A stretch of 64,000 nucleotides of DNA. Source: Lysobacter daejeonensis GH1-9 (lineage in GTDB: Bacteria; Pseudomonadota; Gammaproteobacteria; Xanthomonadales; Xanthomonadaceae). Made by a program: the position numbers and the translations under genes. Under the pieces are notes generated by a model. It was not told the origin of the DNA. It searched no databases and saw only the letters and a list, made by a program, of their open reading frames with translations. Where the stretch lies: positions 116,751-180,750 of the forward strand of contig NZ_AVPU01000005.1 of the NCBI RefSeq assembly GCF_000768355.1, in the 5' to 3' direction. Positions 1 to 8,792 of the stretch are shown here, piece after piece (within the stretch, counting starts at the first letter, position 1; every line of letters begins with the position of its first letter).

Positions 1-1
1 C

Positions 2-217
2 ACGGTGGTTATCCCGGATGAGAACAAGAAGGACCTGGTCGACCTGCCCAAGGCGGTGACCCAGGGGCTGAAGATCATCCCCGTCCGCTGGATCGACGAA
101 GTGCTCGACATCGCGCTGGAACGCCCTGTGGGGCCCGCCAAGCCACCGACCGGTGATAAGTCGGCGGGGGTGAAGCGCGCGCGCAAGTCAGGGACGCAGG
201 CGAGCGTCAAGCACTGA
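2..217 (+). CDS. lon: Lon protease, C-terminal end (partial)
   Basis: This is the last 71 codons of the ATP-dependent serine protease Lon, which degrades misfolded and short-lived regulatory proteins in the cytoplasm. The visible part begins in the C-terminal protease domain with the family signature VIPDENKKDL, followed by the conserved LKIIPVRWIDEVLDIAL helix; the catalytic Ser-Lys pair lies upstream, outside the window. The last 30 or so residues are a basic, Lys/Arg-rich tail typical of proteobacterial Lon. The reading frame is open at the window edge, so the start is not visible. hupB follows, the same order as lon-hupB in E. coli and Xanthomonas. Confidence 0.95.
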   Translation, partial: TVVIPDENKKDLVDLPKAVTQGLKIIPVRWIDEVLDIALERPVGPAKPPTGDKSAGVKRARKSGTQASVKH

Positions 218-280
218 CGCCGCCTCTCGTCGCGAGCGAGAAAAAACCTCTGGAAGCCCCGTCGTTATTGGCTTTGCGGC

Positions 281-309
281 TTGCGGGGGCAATATGCCGC
301 TGGTATAAC
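281..309 (+). promoter_or_regulatory. Putative sigma-70 promoter of hupB
   Basis: A -35 box TTGCGG (281-286) is separated by exactly 17 bases from a -10 box TATAAC (304-309, five of six consensus positions). Transcription would start near 316, giving an untranslated leader of about 110 bases before hupB. Inferred from sequence only. Confidence 0.55.
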
Positions 310-425
310 GGGCGCAACCGCGCATCCCTATGGCGTGGCAAGGTCGATCGGGGCCTGCACTGCCGAGGCAGGCAGCCCCGGTTCTCAAGAGAATGCGGTC
401 ACATCCGCACACGGAGTCCAAAAGA

Positions 426-698
426 ATGAACAAGGCCGAATTTGTTGCTGCTGTCGCTGACGCTGCCGAGCTGTCCAAGACCGACGCCGCCAGCGCTGTC
501 GACGCAGTCATCAGCGTGATCACCAAGACCCTGAAGAAGGGTGAGACTGTCACGCTGGTTGGCTTCGGCACCTTCGAAGTCCGCAAGCGCGCCGCCCGCC
601 AGGGCCGCAACCCGAAGACGGGCGAAACCATCAAGATCAAGGCTTCGAAGAATCCGTCGTTCAAGGCTGGCAAGGCGCTGAAGGACGCTGTAAACTAA
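426..698 (+). CDS. hupB: DNA-binding protein HU
   Basis: This 90-residue histone-like protein bends and compacts DNA as a dimer in the nucleoid. The sequence starts [10 protein letters not shown], the usual HU N-terminus, and carries the HU/IHF signature around residues 46-65 ([18 protein letters not shown]), where the arm contains the conserved Arg and Asn-Pro that intercalate in the minor groove. The length matches HU exactly. A longer in-frame ORF begins at 330, but the ATG at 426 gives the family start and a normal size. It lies between lon and tRNA-Val(UAC), as in other Xanthomonadaceae. Confidence 0.97.
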   Translation: MNKAEFVAAVADAAELSKTDAASAVDAVISVITKTLKKGETVTLVGFGTFEVRKRAARQGRNPKTGETIKIKASKNPSFKAGKALKDAVN

Positions 699-706
699 GC
701 GGCTCG

Positions 707-729
707 CTGACCGGGCATGGTCCGGTCAG
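707..729 (+). terminator. Hairpin after hupB, possible weak terminator
   Basis: Perfect 8-bp arms CTGACCGG and CCGGTCAG enclose a 7-base loop directly behind hupB. There is no U-run, so it may be an RNA processing or attenuation structure rather than a strong terminator, and the adjacent tRNA could be co-transcribed. Confidence 0.4.
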
Positions 730-735
730 TCAGTT

Positions 736-810
736 GGGTGCTTAGCTCAGCGGTAGAGCGTCTCCTTTACACGGAGAGGGTCGGGGGTTCGAAACCCTCA
801 GCACCCACCA
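736..810 (+). tRNA. tRNA-Val(UAC)
   Basis: A full cloverleaf is visible. The acceptor stem GGGTGCT pairs with AGCACCC, the discriminator is A and CCA is encoded. The anticodon stem TCTCC/GGAGA holds the loop TTTACAC with anticodon TAC (768-770). The T-arm GGGTTCGAAACCC is canonical. Confidence 0.96.
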
Positions 811-904
811 CAGCATCCGAAAGGATTTTTGCAAAAAATTCTGAATCGGGCTCTTCCCAAATCAGAAAAAGTACTGCAGAATATTGGTCTCAGGTTTGAA
901 GCGC

Positions 905-981
905 GGAGTGGTAGTTCAGTCGGTTAGAATGCTGGCCTGTCACGCCGGAGGTCGCGGGTTCGAGTCCCGTCCACTCCGCCA
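905..981 (+). tRNA. tRNA-Asp(GUC)
   Basis: Cloverleaf with acceptor GGAGTGG/CCACTCC, discriminator G, encoded CCA and anticodon GTC in the loop of the stem around GGCCTGTCACGCC. The T-arm CGGGTTCGAGTCCCG is canonical. Its 3' end borders the restriction-modification island. Confidence 0.96.
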
Positions 982-989
982 GTTTTGCC

Positions 990-1019
990 AAAGGCGCCCG
1001 CAAGGGCGCCTTTGTTTTT
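990..1019 (+). terminator. Rho-independent terminator after tRNA-Asp
   Basis: Arms AAAGGCGCCC and GGGCGCCTTT (990-1013) enclose a GCAA tetraloop and are followed by TGTTTTTG. It ends the tRNA transcript. The stretch from 1021 to 1145, up to the restriction gene, holds nothing else recognisable. Confidence 0.85.
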
Positions 1020-1145
1020 GTGTCACGTAACCTAACGTGGCCTCGGCGCAGACTCACGATCGAGGTCACCTCAATTATGGCCCGGGACTTAGGGGTATTC
1101 GTGGTGACCCGGCCGGGGGTCTGAGTCTTTCGGCGCGGCCGTTCT

Positions 1146-1883
1146 CTATTCGGGACGTACAGCCGACCATGCCGCTACGTGCCCAGCAAGACTTGCGGCA
1201 AACGCCGTCAGGCCGGTCGTGGGAGACATGCTGCCAAAAGCACCGTCGATGAGCGCTTCCCGCGGCGAGGTCAGCACGCTTGCCTGCGTATAGAGTTGCT
1301 CGCGCATCAGTCGCTGGCACAGCACGTCGTAGCGTCCCAAGTAGGAGGCCCCTTGGAACTCTGGGAACACTCGGAAATGGGGAGAGCGATCTCGCACGGG
1401 CGTGCGAGATTTGACGCAATCCTCGACCAGAATCAACCACCCTAGGAAGGGGCGTGGTTGTTCTCCAAGCGCACCCTCACGAATAGTCGTCCATAGGTCG
1501 TGTGCTGTGCCGATGGCTTCTTCAGTGCGGTTATTGAAGTTGTTCCCGAATGAGGGGCCAACCTGACTTTTGAGTTCAATTGCGGCGACCAACGCTCCTC
1601 GATCGATTACAAGCACATCCCACAGCTTGGTCGGACGGAAGTACCCAGGCAAGGTCAGCAACGGACGACTCGCAGTGTGAATCTGGGCATGGGGCAATCC
1701 GTTGCGACGTACTAGCTCTTCGACAATCGCCAAGAACCCGTCCATGTTCTTCCCGCCCAGCACGCTAGTACGTTCGCCTCCTTGACTGCCTTCGCCCACG
1801 CGCAGCGACTTGCTGCGCCCTGTCCAGAAATGCCGAATGCCCACTCGTGCAAGTGCTTCGTGCTCTGCCAAATCCAGTGCCAT
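1146..1883 (-). CDS. PaeR7I/XhoI-family type II restriction endonuclease
   Basis: This is a 245-residue protein of the XhoI/PaeR7I family, type II endonucleases that cut the palindrome CTCGAG. The diagnostic stretch is [18 protein letters not shown] near residues 101-118: the E-x-K part fits a PD-(D/E)xK metal-binding site and the [14 protein letters not shown] block is the family hallmark. R.PaeR7I is about the same length (246 residues, from memory), so this looks intact. The gene begins 13 bases behind the stop of the methyltransferase gene on the same strand, so the two form one modification-first unit. Base composition is lower in GC than its neighbours, a sign of transfer. The specificity is inferred from the family. 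Confidence 0.88.
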   Translation of the reverse strand: MALDLAEHEALARVGIRHFWTGRSKSLRVGEGSQGGERTSVLGGKNMDGFLAIVEELVRRNGLPHAQIHTASRPLLTLPGYFRPTKLWDVLVIDRGALVAAIELKSQVGPSFGNNFNNRTEEAIGTAHDLWTTIREGALGEQPRPFLGWLILVEDCVKSRTPVRDRSPHFRVFPEFQGASYLGRYDVLCQRLMREQLYTQASVLTSPREALIDGAFGSMSPTTGLTAFAASLAGHVAAWSAVRPE

Positions 1884-1896
1884 GTATTCTCCCTCG

Positions 1897-3615
1897 TCAG
1901 GCCGACGTGACTAGCGCGCGCTCGGCTTCGCTTAATCCGTACAACTCGAAAGTTGCCCTGTTGGCGGCCTCGTAGTCGCCAGAAATTGCCGCTGCACGTA
2001 GCGATTTACGCAGATGTCGCGGTACATCGTTCCAAGACGGCACGCGTATCCGGCGCAGGTACTGCGCTTGGAACCGCAGAAAACCCCCACGCATACTCGT
2101 GGAGTAAGTTGCAACGAACAACCGTGCAATGCCCGACAGCAGTACCGCCTGAAGCGCACGCAGGTCCCAATCCCTTGCGGTGATGTAATACAGGTTGTGG
2201 TGCGGGTAAAACTCGCCATGCTCGTACACCACATGCGCGTCTCCCTTGATATCAGGAATCAGTAGCTTTGGTGTAGAAGCTAAGTCCGGATTGATTCGAT
2301 CGATCGTGCGAAACCAACGCGCGGGATTCTTCTTCGCGACATTGCGTGCTTTGATCGCTTTGGCATGCTTTTTCAGATATGCGGCAAACAACGGGTATCG
2401 CTCTAGATCGACCATCCGGCCGTCGGCTTCAAAGGGGTTGAGAACGCCCATTCCGTGCCATTTGACGGACCCGCTGCGCAGGTCTTGGGTTCGCACCAGC
2501 GGCAGCTTGCGTGATTGCTCCACATCCAACGCAGCCATAGAGCCGATATAAACGCCATCATTCCCAGTGGCTACGCCGATACCGACCTTGCAGCCCGCGC
2601 CCTCCAGGGTGGGTAAGGCGGCCTCCAAACGACGCACCAGCGCCAAGCGATCAGGCTCGTGAAGGATCCACGGTTCAGCACCGTTCACCACACCTTGCAT
2701 GCTCACCACGCCTGACGCTTTGTTGAGCTTGGCTGCGGTCATGGCGCGCGCCAGCGAGGCGAGTGCGGCGACTTCGATCGCGGGTTTGTAGGCCACGCGG
2801 GTGAACGACCGCTTGGCCTTGGGCGTTGGGCGCTCGATAACCGTGATAGCCGGGTAGGTCATCACATCCGTCAAAAAAGCGGGGGTGTCTACAAGGTCCA
2901 CGAAATGAGTCAGGGCAAAGTCGTCAGCGATCATGGCCCTGAGTGGCCCACCGTACTTGTTCTTGGTCCAGCGGTCAGTGCAAATAAAACCGAGTCGCCC
3001 CCCTTGCGTCAGCGAGCCCAAGCACCGCTCAAAAAACGGCACGTAAAGGTCGGCGCGATCATAGAGCGTGCGAAAACGGGCGCGATATTCTGTTAGCAGC
3101 GGCGCGGGGATCAGTTCTTGGCGGACATAAGGTGGGTTACCGACCACAAAGTCGAAATTGCCCTCCAGTGGCGCCAAGAGGAAATCGCCGCCCACTAGCC
3201 AACGCTTGGCCAATGTGTGTGCCGCTGGCTTGCTGATGCCCAAACCGACCAATTCAGCAATCACGGCCGCGCGACCGGTAGCTAGGCTGTCTGGGTGGAC
3301 TTCAAACGCGAGCACGGCAGATGCGAGGGAATTGGCTGCCTCTGCTAGGGAGCCTCCGTGCCCCACGAAGGAGCGTACTAGTCGGCCGATTGCCGGCAGC
3401 AGAAAATCGGCATGGCCGGCGGCGGGCTCTAGGAGGCGCAGGGACCATAGCTGCCGGTCCTGGGTGTAGCCCACCAAGTCCAAGATGAAGTCCACAACCT
3501 CGCGCCGGGTGAAGACTGCGCCGCGCTCGTCAGTGCCGGCATTTGAGAATTGGCGGGCTGCTTCGCTTACGTCGTCGGACAAGTTGCCGGTAATGCCGAC
3601 ATTTTCAAAGTTCAC
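1897..3615 (-). CDS. N6-adenine DNA methyltransferase, PaeR7I-type
   Basis: This 572-residue class I methyltransferase would protect the site cut by the neighbouring endonuclease by methylating an adenine. Motif I is seen as [11 protein letters not shown] near residues 61-71 and the catalytic motif IV as NPPYV near residue 160, the NPPY form used for N6-adenine. A long C-terminal target-recognition region follows, as in gamma-class enzymes of the M.PaeR7I and Eco57I-like groups. It is the upstream gene of the pair, so protection would be made first. No controller protein gene of the C.BamHI type is visible. The GC content is lower than in the flanking core genes. The adenine specificity rests on NPPY, and CTCGAG rests on the partner. 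Confidence 0.88.
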   Translation of the reverse strand: MNFENVGITGNLSDDVSEAARQFSNAGTDERGAVFTRREVVDFILDLVGYTQDRQLWSLRLLEPAAGHADFLLPAIGRLVRSFVGHGGSLAEAANSLASAVLAFEVHPDSLATGRAAVIAELVGLGISKPAAHTLAKRWLVGGDFLLAPLEGNFDFVVGNPPYVRQELIPAPLLTEYRARFRTLYDRADLYVPFFERCLGSLTQGGRLGFICTDRWTKNKYGGPLRAMIADDFALTHFVDLVDTPAFLTDVMTYPAITVIERPTPKAKRSFTRVAYKPAIEVAALASLARAMTAAKLNKASGVVSMQGVVNGAEPWILHEPDRLALVRRLEAALPTLEGAGCKVGIGVATGNDGVYIGSMAALDVEQSRKLPLVRTQDLRSGSVKWHGMGVLNPFEADGRMVDLERYPLFAAYLKKHAKAIKARNVAKKNPARWFRTIDRINPDLASTPKLLIPDIKGDAHVVYEHGEFYPHHNLYYITARDWDLRALQAVLLSGIARLFVATYSTSMRGGFLRFQAQYLRRIRVPSWNDVPRHLRKSLRAAAISGDYEAANRATFELYGLSEAERALVTSA

Positions 3616-3952
3616 GGGAGGGGAGATCTCAGGTGGCGTACAGGGAGGGCGGGTCCCGAAATGGAAACACTATCCGGTCGCGGAGTGTGCGACCAGCGCG
3701 GCTGCCAGATCTCAAGGAGCTGGTTGCATTTTTTTGGGTCACAAGTATGGTTAATATATTGAATTAATTGATATTTCTTCACTTTGACAGCTCCTGTCAG
3801 CGGTGTTGGCAGGCGTGCTCTTGACGCCATTGTTGATTTTTTTGGGACGCCGGCAGGCCAAGGCAGGCCGTAACAACGCCTTTTGCACCGCGCCAAATTC
3901 CGCGGTTCAGGCGGGTTACACTCTCCCGCTTCCGTATCCATCGTTCCCGGAC
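3616..3952. other. Right junction of the restriction-modification island, with AT-rich patch
   Basis: This 337-bp stretch separates the divergent methyltransferase and ppiD genes. It holds no gene. The patch around 3724-3790 is strikingly AT-rich for this chromosome (TTAATATATTGAATTAATTG and neighbours), and a short dyad TGACAG-ctc-CTGTCA sits at about 3785-3799. The promoter for the methyltransferase should lie here, but I could not choose a convincing -35/-10 pair. A TTACACT element near 3916 could be the -10 of ppiD. I looked for a duplicate of the tRNA-Asp 3' end as an attachment site and saw none. Confidence 0.6.
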
Positions 3953-5929
3953 ATGCTGCAAACACTCCGCGACAAGACTTCCGGCTGGTTCGCCACCATC
4001 ATCCTCGGCCTGCTGATCGTTCCCTTTGCCCTGTTCGGCTTGCAGGACTACATGGTGCAGCGCACCGACGACGCCGTGGCCAAGGTCGACGTCCCGCCCA
4101 CTTGGTGGGCCAGCGCACCGGCCTGGTGGCCTGCTTCGATGCTGTGGCATCACGACAAGATCACGTCCGAAGAATTCCGCACGCGTTTCGAGCAGGAGCG
4201 CCAGCGCCGCCGCCAGCAGGATGGCGAAGCGTTTGACGCCAAGGCATTCGAAAGCGTGGCCAACAAGCGCGAGATCCTTGAGTCGATGATCGACGAGAAG
4301 CTGCGCAGCATGGCGTCCGAACGCGCGGGCCTGGAAGTCAGCGATGCGCAGGTGCGCAAGGCGATCCAGGATGTCCCGGCGTTCCAGGTGGACGGCAAGT
4401 TCAATGCCCAGCGATACCAGCTGGCGCTGGCATCCGGCGTGCCGCCGCAATCGCCGCGCCAGTTCGAGGACACCGTGCGCGACAGCCTGCGCCAGTCGCT
4501 GGTGGTCGCTGGCATCGCGCAGAGCAATTTCGTCACCGATGCCGAACTCGACCGCCTGATGCGTGCGTTGGGTGAAACCCGCGATGCCAGCGTGCTGATG
4601 ATGCCGCCGCCGGCACCGGATGCCGCGCCGGTGACCGATGCCGAAATCAAGTCCTGGTACGACGGCCACACCGCGAGTTTCCGCGCCAAGGAAATGGTGA
4701 GCCTGGAATATGTGGTGCTGGACGGTGCTTCGTTGCCGCCCCCGCCGCCGGCCGACGAGGCCACGCTCCGCCAGCGCTACGAGCAGGAGAAGGGCAAGTT
4801 CGCGGCGGCCGAGGAGCGCCTTGCTTCGCACATCCTGGTGCAGGTCGCCGAAGGCGCCGACGCCGCCACGCAGAAGGCCGCCGAGGCCAAGGCCACCAAG
4901 CTGGCCGCCGAGGCCAAGGCCGCGGGTGCGGACTTTGCCGCCATTGCGCGCGCCAACAGCGACGACACGGGTTCGAAGGCCACCGGCGGTGAGCTGGGTT
5001 GGGTGTCGAAGGGCATGATGGACCCCGGCTTCGAGGAGGCACTGTTCTCGATGAAGGCCGGTGAGATCAGCGGCCCGGTGAAGTCGGCGTTCGGCTGGCA
5101 CGTGATCCAGCTGCGCGAGGTGAAGGGCAGTGCGCAGCAGCCGTTCGAAGCCGTCCGTGACGCGCTGGCTGCCGAGCAGGCGCAGGCGGATCGCGAGCGC
5201 GCGTTCAACGATTTGTCCACGCGTTTGGTCGACCTGGTCTACAAGAACCCGTCGGCACTGGCGCCGGCCGCACGCGACGTGGGGCTGCCGTTGCAGACGA
5301 TCGGTCCGGTCGCGCGCGATTCCAGCGAGGGGATCTTCGCCAATGCGGCGGTCAAGCGCGCGGCGTTCTCCGAGGTGCTGGTACAGGATGGCACCGTGAG
5401 TGATCCGATCGAGATCGGGCCCAACAACAGTGTGCTCATCCGCGTGACCAACCACACTCCGGAGCGGGCCTTGCCGCTGGCGCAGGTGCGCGAGCAGGTG
5501 ATCGCAGCCATTCGTGTGGACCGCGCGCAGAAGGCGGCGCTGAAGGAGGCCGAGGCCCTGGTGGCACGCATTGCCGCTGGCGAGACCCTGGAGGCCGTGG
5601 CGGCTTCGAAGCAATTGGCCGTGCAGACGCTGCCGGGCCTGCGTCGTGGCATGCCGATCCCGGACGCGAAGGTCGTCGCGGACATCTTCGCGGCCAAGGC
5701 GCCTGCCGGCGGTGCGCCGACGCCGGGCAAGGTCGCGCTCGACGACGGCCGCATCGCGCTGTTCGCGGTGCAGGCGGTGAAGCCGGGCAACCCGGCCGAG
5801 GCATCACCGCAGGAGCGCGCGATGCTGCGCCAGCAGCTGTCGCAGGCGCACGGCATGAGCGACGTGGACGCGCTCTCGCGCCACCTGCGCAAGCAGATGA
5901 AGGTCACCGTGGTCGAGGCCAACCTCTGA
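3953..5929 (+). CDS. ppiD: Periplasmic folding chaperone/peptidyl-prolyl isomerase PpiD
   Basis: This 658-residue inner-membrane-anchored chaperone assists newly exported proteins leaving the Sec translocon. A short basic N-terminus is followed by one membrane segment at residues 13-31. Then come SurA-like helical regions (about 70-210 and 225-285), a parvulin PpiC domain at about 286-392 (SHILVQV, GGELGWV, GWHVIQL), and a long C-terminal helical part. Residues 47-66 form a Trp-rich insertion (PPTWWASAPAWWP) where E. coli PpiD has only a short turn. An upstream in-frame start at 3803 exists, but the ATG at 3953 gives the MLQTLRDK start with the membrane anchor correctly placed. Two hairpin terminators follow. 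Confidence 0.93.
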   Translation: MLQTLRDKTSGWFATIILGLLIVPFALFGLQDYMVQRTDDAVAKVDVPPTWWASAPAWWPASMLWHHDKITSEEFRTRFEQERQRRRQQDGEAFDAKAFESVANKREILESMIDEKLRSMASERAGLEVSDAQVRKAIQDVPAFQVDGKFNAQRYQLALASGVPPQSPRQFEDTVRDSLRQSLVVAGIAQSNFVTDAELDRLMRALGETRDASVLMMPPPAPDAAPVTDAEIKSWYDGHTASFRAKEMVSLEYVVLDGASLPPPPPADEATLRQRYEQEKGKFAAAEERLASHILVQVAEGADAATQKAAEAKATKLAAEAKAAGADFAAIARANSDDTGSKATGGELGWVSKGMMDPGFEEALFSMKAGEISGPVKSAFGWHVIQLREVKGSAQQPFEAVRDALAAEQAQADRERAFNDLSTRLVDLVYKNPSALAPAARDVGLPLQTIGPVARDSSEGIFANAAVKRAAFSEVLVQDGTVSDPIEIGPNNSVLIRVTNHTPERALPLAQVREQVIAAIRVDRAQKAALKEAEALVARIAAGETLEAVAASKQLAVQTLPGLRRGMPIPDAKVVADIFAAKAPAGGAPTPGKVALDDGRIALFAVQAVKPGNPAEASPQERAMLRQQLSQAHGMSDVDALSRHLRKQMKVTVVEANL

Positions 5930-5968
5930 GTTGGCTTGGCCCCACGCTCAAGCGTGAAGCATGACGAG

Positions 5969-6000
5969 TGGCCCGGCAGTGATGCCGGGCCATTTCATTT
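5969..6000 (+). terminator. Terminator of ppiD
   Basis: Arms TGGCCCGGCA and TGCCGGGCCA enclose GTGA and are followed by TTTCATTT. Confidence 0.7.
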
Positions 6001-6025
6001 GCGGTAGCAGGCGGCGCCTGCAAAA

Positions 6026-6056
6026 ACAAAGGCCCGCCATCTAGGCGGGCCTTTGT
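6026..6056. terminator. Bidirectional terminator between ppiD and fabI
   Basis: Arms ACAAAGGCCCGCC and GGCGGGCCTTTGT enclose a 5-base loop. The A and T tracts on both sides suit both of the convergent genes. Confidence 0.8.
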
Positions 6057-6091
6057 ATCCGGCGACGGCAGCGAGGCCCGTCGCAAGGGGA

Positions 6092-6889
6092 TCAGTCTTC
6101 GTCGCCGATGCCGGTCATGCCGAGGATGTTGTAACCCGAATCCACGTAGGTGACTTCGCCGGTGATGCCGCCGGCCAGGTCCGAGCACAGGAAGGCGGCG
6201 GTATTGCCGACGTCCTCGATGGTGACGGTGCGGCGCAGCGGGGCGTACTTCTCGAAGTGCCCCAGCATCTTGCGGAAGTTGGCGATGCCAGCGGCGGCCA
6301 GGGTCTTGATCGGGCCGGCCGAGATCGCGTTGACGCGGGTACCTTCCGGACCGAGGTTCAGTGCCAGATAGCGCACGGTGGCCTCGAGGCTGGCCTTGGC
6401 CACGCCCATCACGTTGTAGTTCTGCAGTGCACGCTCGGCCCCCAGGTAGCTCAGGGTGAGCACCGAGCCGTGGCGGTCCTTCATCATCGGGCGTGCGGCC
6501 TTGGCCAACGCGGCCAGCGAGTAGGCCGAGATGTCGTGCGCGATGGCGAAGTTCTCGCGGGTCAGGCCGTCCAGGAACTCGCCGTCGATGGCTTCGCGCG
6601 GGGCGTAGGCGATGGCGTGCACCAGGATGTCGAAGCCTTCCGGCCAGTGCTTGCCCAGTTCGCTGAAGCACTGTTCGATCTGCTCATCGGACGCGACGTC
6701 GAGCGGAATGACGATGTCCGAGCCGTTTTCCTTGGCGCAGTCCTCGACGCGCGACTTGAGCTTCTCGGTCTGGTAGGTGAACGCCAGTTCGGCGCCCTCG
6801 CGGCGCATCGCTTCGGCAATGCCGGTGGCGATGGAACGTTGGCTGGCGACGCCGGTGATGAGTGCACGCTTGCCTTGCAGGAAACCCAT
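6092..6889 (-). CDS. fabI: Enoyl-[acyl-carrier-protein] reductase FabI
   Basis: This NADH-dependent reductase of 265 residues carries out the last step of each fatty-acid elongation round, reducing trans-2-enoyl-ACP. It is a short-chain dehydrogenase fold with the atypical FabI nucleotide motif [12 protein letters not shown] near the N-terminus. The active-site pattern is a Tyr in SYLGAER, then NYNVMGVAK, i.e. Tyr-x6-Lys. The ATG at 6889 is preceded by AGAGGT at proper spacing, which decides it over an in-frame ATG 12 codons upstream. It stands alone, apart from the fabH-fabF cluster about 23 kb away. It is the usual triclosan target, though sensitivity cannot be read here. Confidence 0.95.
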   Translation of the reverse strand: MGFLQGKRALITGVASQRSIATGIAEAMRREGAELAFTYQTEKLKSRVEDCAKENGSDIVIPLDVASDEQIEQCFSELGKHWPEGFDILVHAIAYAPREAIDGEFLDGLTRENFAIAHDISAYSLAALAKAARPMMKDRHGSVLTLSYLGAERALQNYNVMGVAKASLEATVRYLALNLGPEGTRVNAISAGPIKTLAAAGIANFRKMLGHFEKYAPLRRTVTIEDVGNTAAFLCSDLAGGITGEVTYVDSGYNILGMTGIGDED

Positions 6890-6972
6890 GGACTTACCTC
6901 TTAGTGGGGCGATGACCGTCAGCACGGTCGAGCAAAGGCTCTAGTTTGCCCTGCCGGCGGGTCGGGGGCTAC

Positions 6973-7935
6973 CTATTCGCTGGCGTCTGGCGCCGAGGGG
7001 CCGGCCGTCGGGGCCAGGATGCGGCGCTCGGCGGCACGCAGGGGGCCAGCCGCATGGGCGGGATTGAGCCGGGCGAGCAGGTCCGGGTCCTGCCCGGCGC
7101 CGCGTGCCCATTCGCGAAGGTCGGTGGCGTCGTCGGGCAGGGTCACTTCGGCCAGGCGGAGCACCTCGCGGTCCATCGCGTCGCGCCACCGGTCGCGGTC
7201 GTCGGCCTGTTCCAGCAGGCACGACAGGGCGTGCAGCTTGCGTGGGTAGGCGCGGGTGATGTCGGGAATGCCTTCCAGTGCATCGGGATCGGCGGACGAC
7301 GCCTTGTGGCCGCTCCGCTTCACCGCGCCGAGGATGCGGTGCTCACCGGCGTTGTACGCCATCACCACCAGCTGCCAATTGCCGCCGAACGTCCCATGCA
7401 GGGTCTTGAGGTAGCGCACGGCGGCCCGGGTGGAATCGACGGGGGAGAGGCGGCCGTCGTAGCCGGCGCGGATGGTCACGCGGTGGTGGCGCGCGGTCCG
7501 GGCGATCATCTGCCATAAGCCCGTGGGGCCCGCGGGGTTGCGCGCGGCGGGCTTGTAGCCGCTTTCGATGAAGGGAATCAGTGCATATTCGGTGGGCAGA
7601 CGGGCGTCGCGCAGGGTGTCGACGACGTAGCCGAACAAGGGCAGTGCGTCGTCGCCGCGGTTTGCGAGTCGCTTGGGCGCGCTGGCGAAGTGCTGCTTCC
7701 AGCGTGCGCTGGCGCCGGGGGCACAGGTCTTGTCGGCCAGACCCTCGCGGAAATCCCGGTAAATGGCACTTCCGCTGATGGTGGCGGGCGGTGCCGACCT
7801 GGGCGTGCCGTCTGGGCCGTTCCCGGAGGGGGCGCCGGACATGGCCGGGGCCGCCCGAGTCGCCGCCATGGCCCCACACAGTACGACCATCAGGGCGCCG
7901 GCCACGGCGCGGCGGATGCGGCCCGGCCCCCTCAT
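6973..7935 (-). CDS. mltD: Membrane-bound lytic murein transglycosylase D
   Basis: This 320-residue secreted lytic transglycosylase cleaves the MurNAc-GlcNAc bond of peptidoglycan to form 1,6-anhydro ends. A signal peptide spans about residues 1-28. An SLT domain covers about 105-225, with catalytic Glu124 in IPFIESGYKP, then GLWQMI and VMAYNAGE, all signature blocks of the family. E. coli MltD has LysM repeats behind this domain; here the C-terminal 90 residues contain only a weak LysM-like stretch (DLREWARGAGQDPDLLARLNP) or none. Its ATG overlaps the gloB stop (ATGA), so it is translationally coupled to gloB. The mltD-gloB neighbourhood is conserved from E. coli. Confidence 0.88.
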   Translation of the reverse strand: MRGPGRIRRAVAGALMVVLCGAMAATRAAPAMSGAPSGNGPDGTPRSAPPATISGSAIYRDFREGLADKTCAPGASARWKQHFASAPKRLANRGDDALPLFGYVVDTLRDARLPTEYALIPFIESGYKPAARNPAGPTGLWQMIARTARHHRVTIRAGYDGRLSPVDSTRAAVRYLKTLHGTFGGNWQLVVMAYNAGEHRILGAVKRSGHKASSADPDALEGIPDITRAYPRKLHALSCLLEQADDRDRWRDAMDREVLRLAEVTLPDDATDLREWARGAGQDPDLLARLNPAHAAGPLRAAERRILAPTAGPSAPDASE

Positions 7936-8696
7936 GCGGTGAATCCGTCCTTCCAGCGCCGCAGTTCGGCGAAGGTCTCCACTGCGTCGTGGGGTTCGCG
8001 GCCCAATCGCCGCGCCACCGCAGCCCCGATGGCGGGCGCGTCCGTGCGCAGGAACGGATTGCAGGCCCGTTCGCTGGCCAGCGTTGCCGGGAGCGTGGGC
8101 TGGCCCTGGTCGAGTTGGCTCCGGGCCTCGGCGGCGCGGCGCAGGAGGTCGGTATTGCCCGGGTCCACGGTCAGCGCGAACGCCGCGTTGGCGAGCGTGT
8201 ATTCGTGGCCGCAACACACCTGGGTGGTGCTCGGCAGCGCGCTCAGTCGCGACAGGGAGGCGTGCATCTGCGCCGGAGTGCCTTCGAACATGCGCCCGCA
8301 GCCCAGGCTGAACAGCGTGTCGCCGCAGAACACCAGGCCATGGCCGTGGAAGGCGATGTGGCTGCGGGTGTGGCCGGGGATCTCCAGCACTTCGAACGTC
8401 CAGCTGGCCACGTCCACGCGCTCGCCATCGCCCACGCGCCGACTGGCGTGTGGAATACGTTCGTCCACCGGGGCGATGACGGGCAGGTCCGGCCAGTGCG
8501 CCAGAAGCTCGCGGGTGCCGCCAATGTGGTCGTGGTGGTGATGGGTAAGCAGCACGCCCGCCGGCTGCAGCCCGTCGGCGATGACCGCCAGTACCGGTGC
8601 CGCCTCGCCGGGGTCCACGAACAGCGCGCGGCCGGACTCGTCGGCAAGCGCCCAGATGTAGTTGTCGGCGAAGGCGGGCAAGGCGCGGAGCTGCAT
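7932..8696 (-). CDS. gloB: Hydroxyacylglutathione hydrolase (glyoxalase II)
   Basis: This enzyme of 254 residues hydrolyses S-lactoylglutathione to lactate and glutathione, the second step of methylglyoxal detoxification. The N-terminal metallo-beta-lactamase domain has the binuclear metal motif THHHHDHIGG at about residues 50-59, followed by GHTRSHIAF and a later CGHEYT, each supplying a metal ligand. The C-terminal helical domain (NPFLR) binds glutathione. The start MQLRALPAF matches the family and avoids a 38-codon upstream extension. It lies divergent to the yafS-like gene and 4 bases into mltD. Confidence 0.94.
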   Translation of the reverse strand: MQLRALPAFADNYIWALADESGRALFVDPGEAAPVLAVIADGLQPAGVLLTHHHHDHIGGTRELLAHWPDLPVIAPVDERIPHASRRVGDGERVDVASWTFEVLEIPGHTRSHIAFHGHGLVFCGDTLFSLGCGRMFEGTPAQMHASLSRLSALPSTTQVCCGHEYTLANAAFALTVDPGNTDLLRRAAEARSQLDQGQPTLPATLASERACNPFLRTDAPAIGAAVARRLGREPHDAVETFAELRRWKDGFTA

Positions 8697-8792
8697 CAGC
8701 GGGGTCCTGGTGTGGGGCGGGGCTGCGCACGCGCGTCGCCTCCGCGGTCTAGACTGGGCGGCCACCCCCTCCCTGTGGACGCCCCGCCGACC

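Noticed and set aside
3616..3952. Duplicate of the tRNA-Asp 3' end marking an integration site
   Set aside because: I found only a 7-base partial match (CGGAGTG), too short to call an attachment site.
3797..5614. 605-codon open frame on the minus strand opposite ppiD
   Set aside because: It is an antisense shadow caused by high GC; the protein is Arg/His/Leu-rich without any domain, while ppiD is clear on the other strand.
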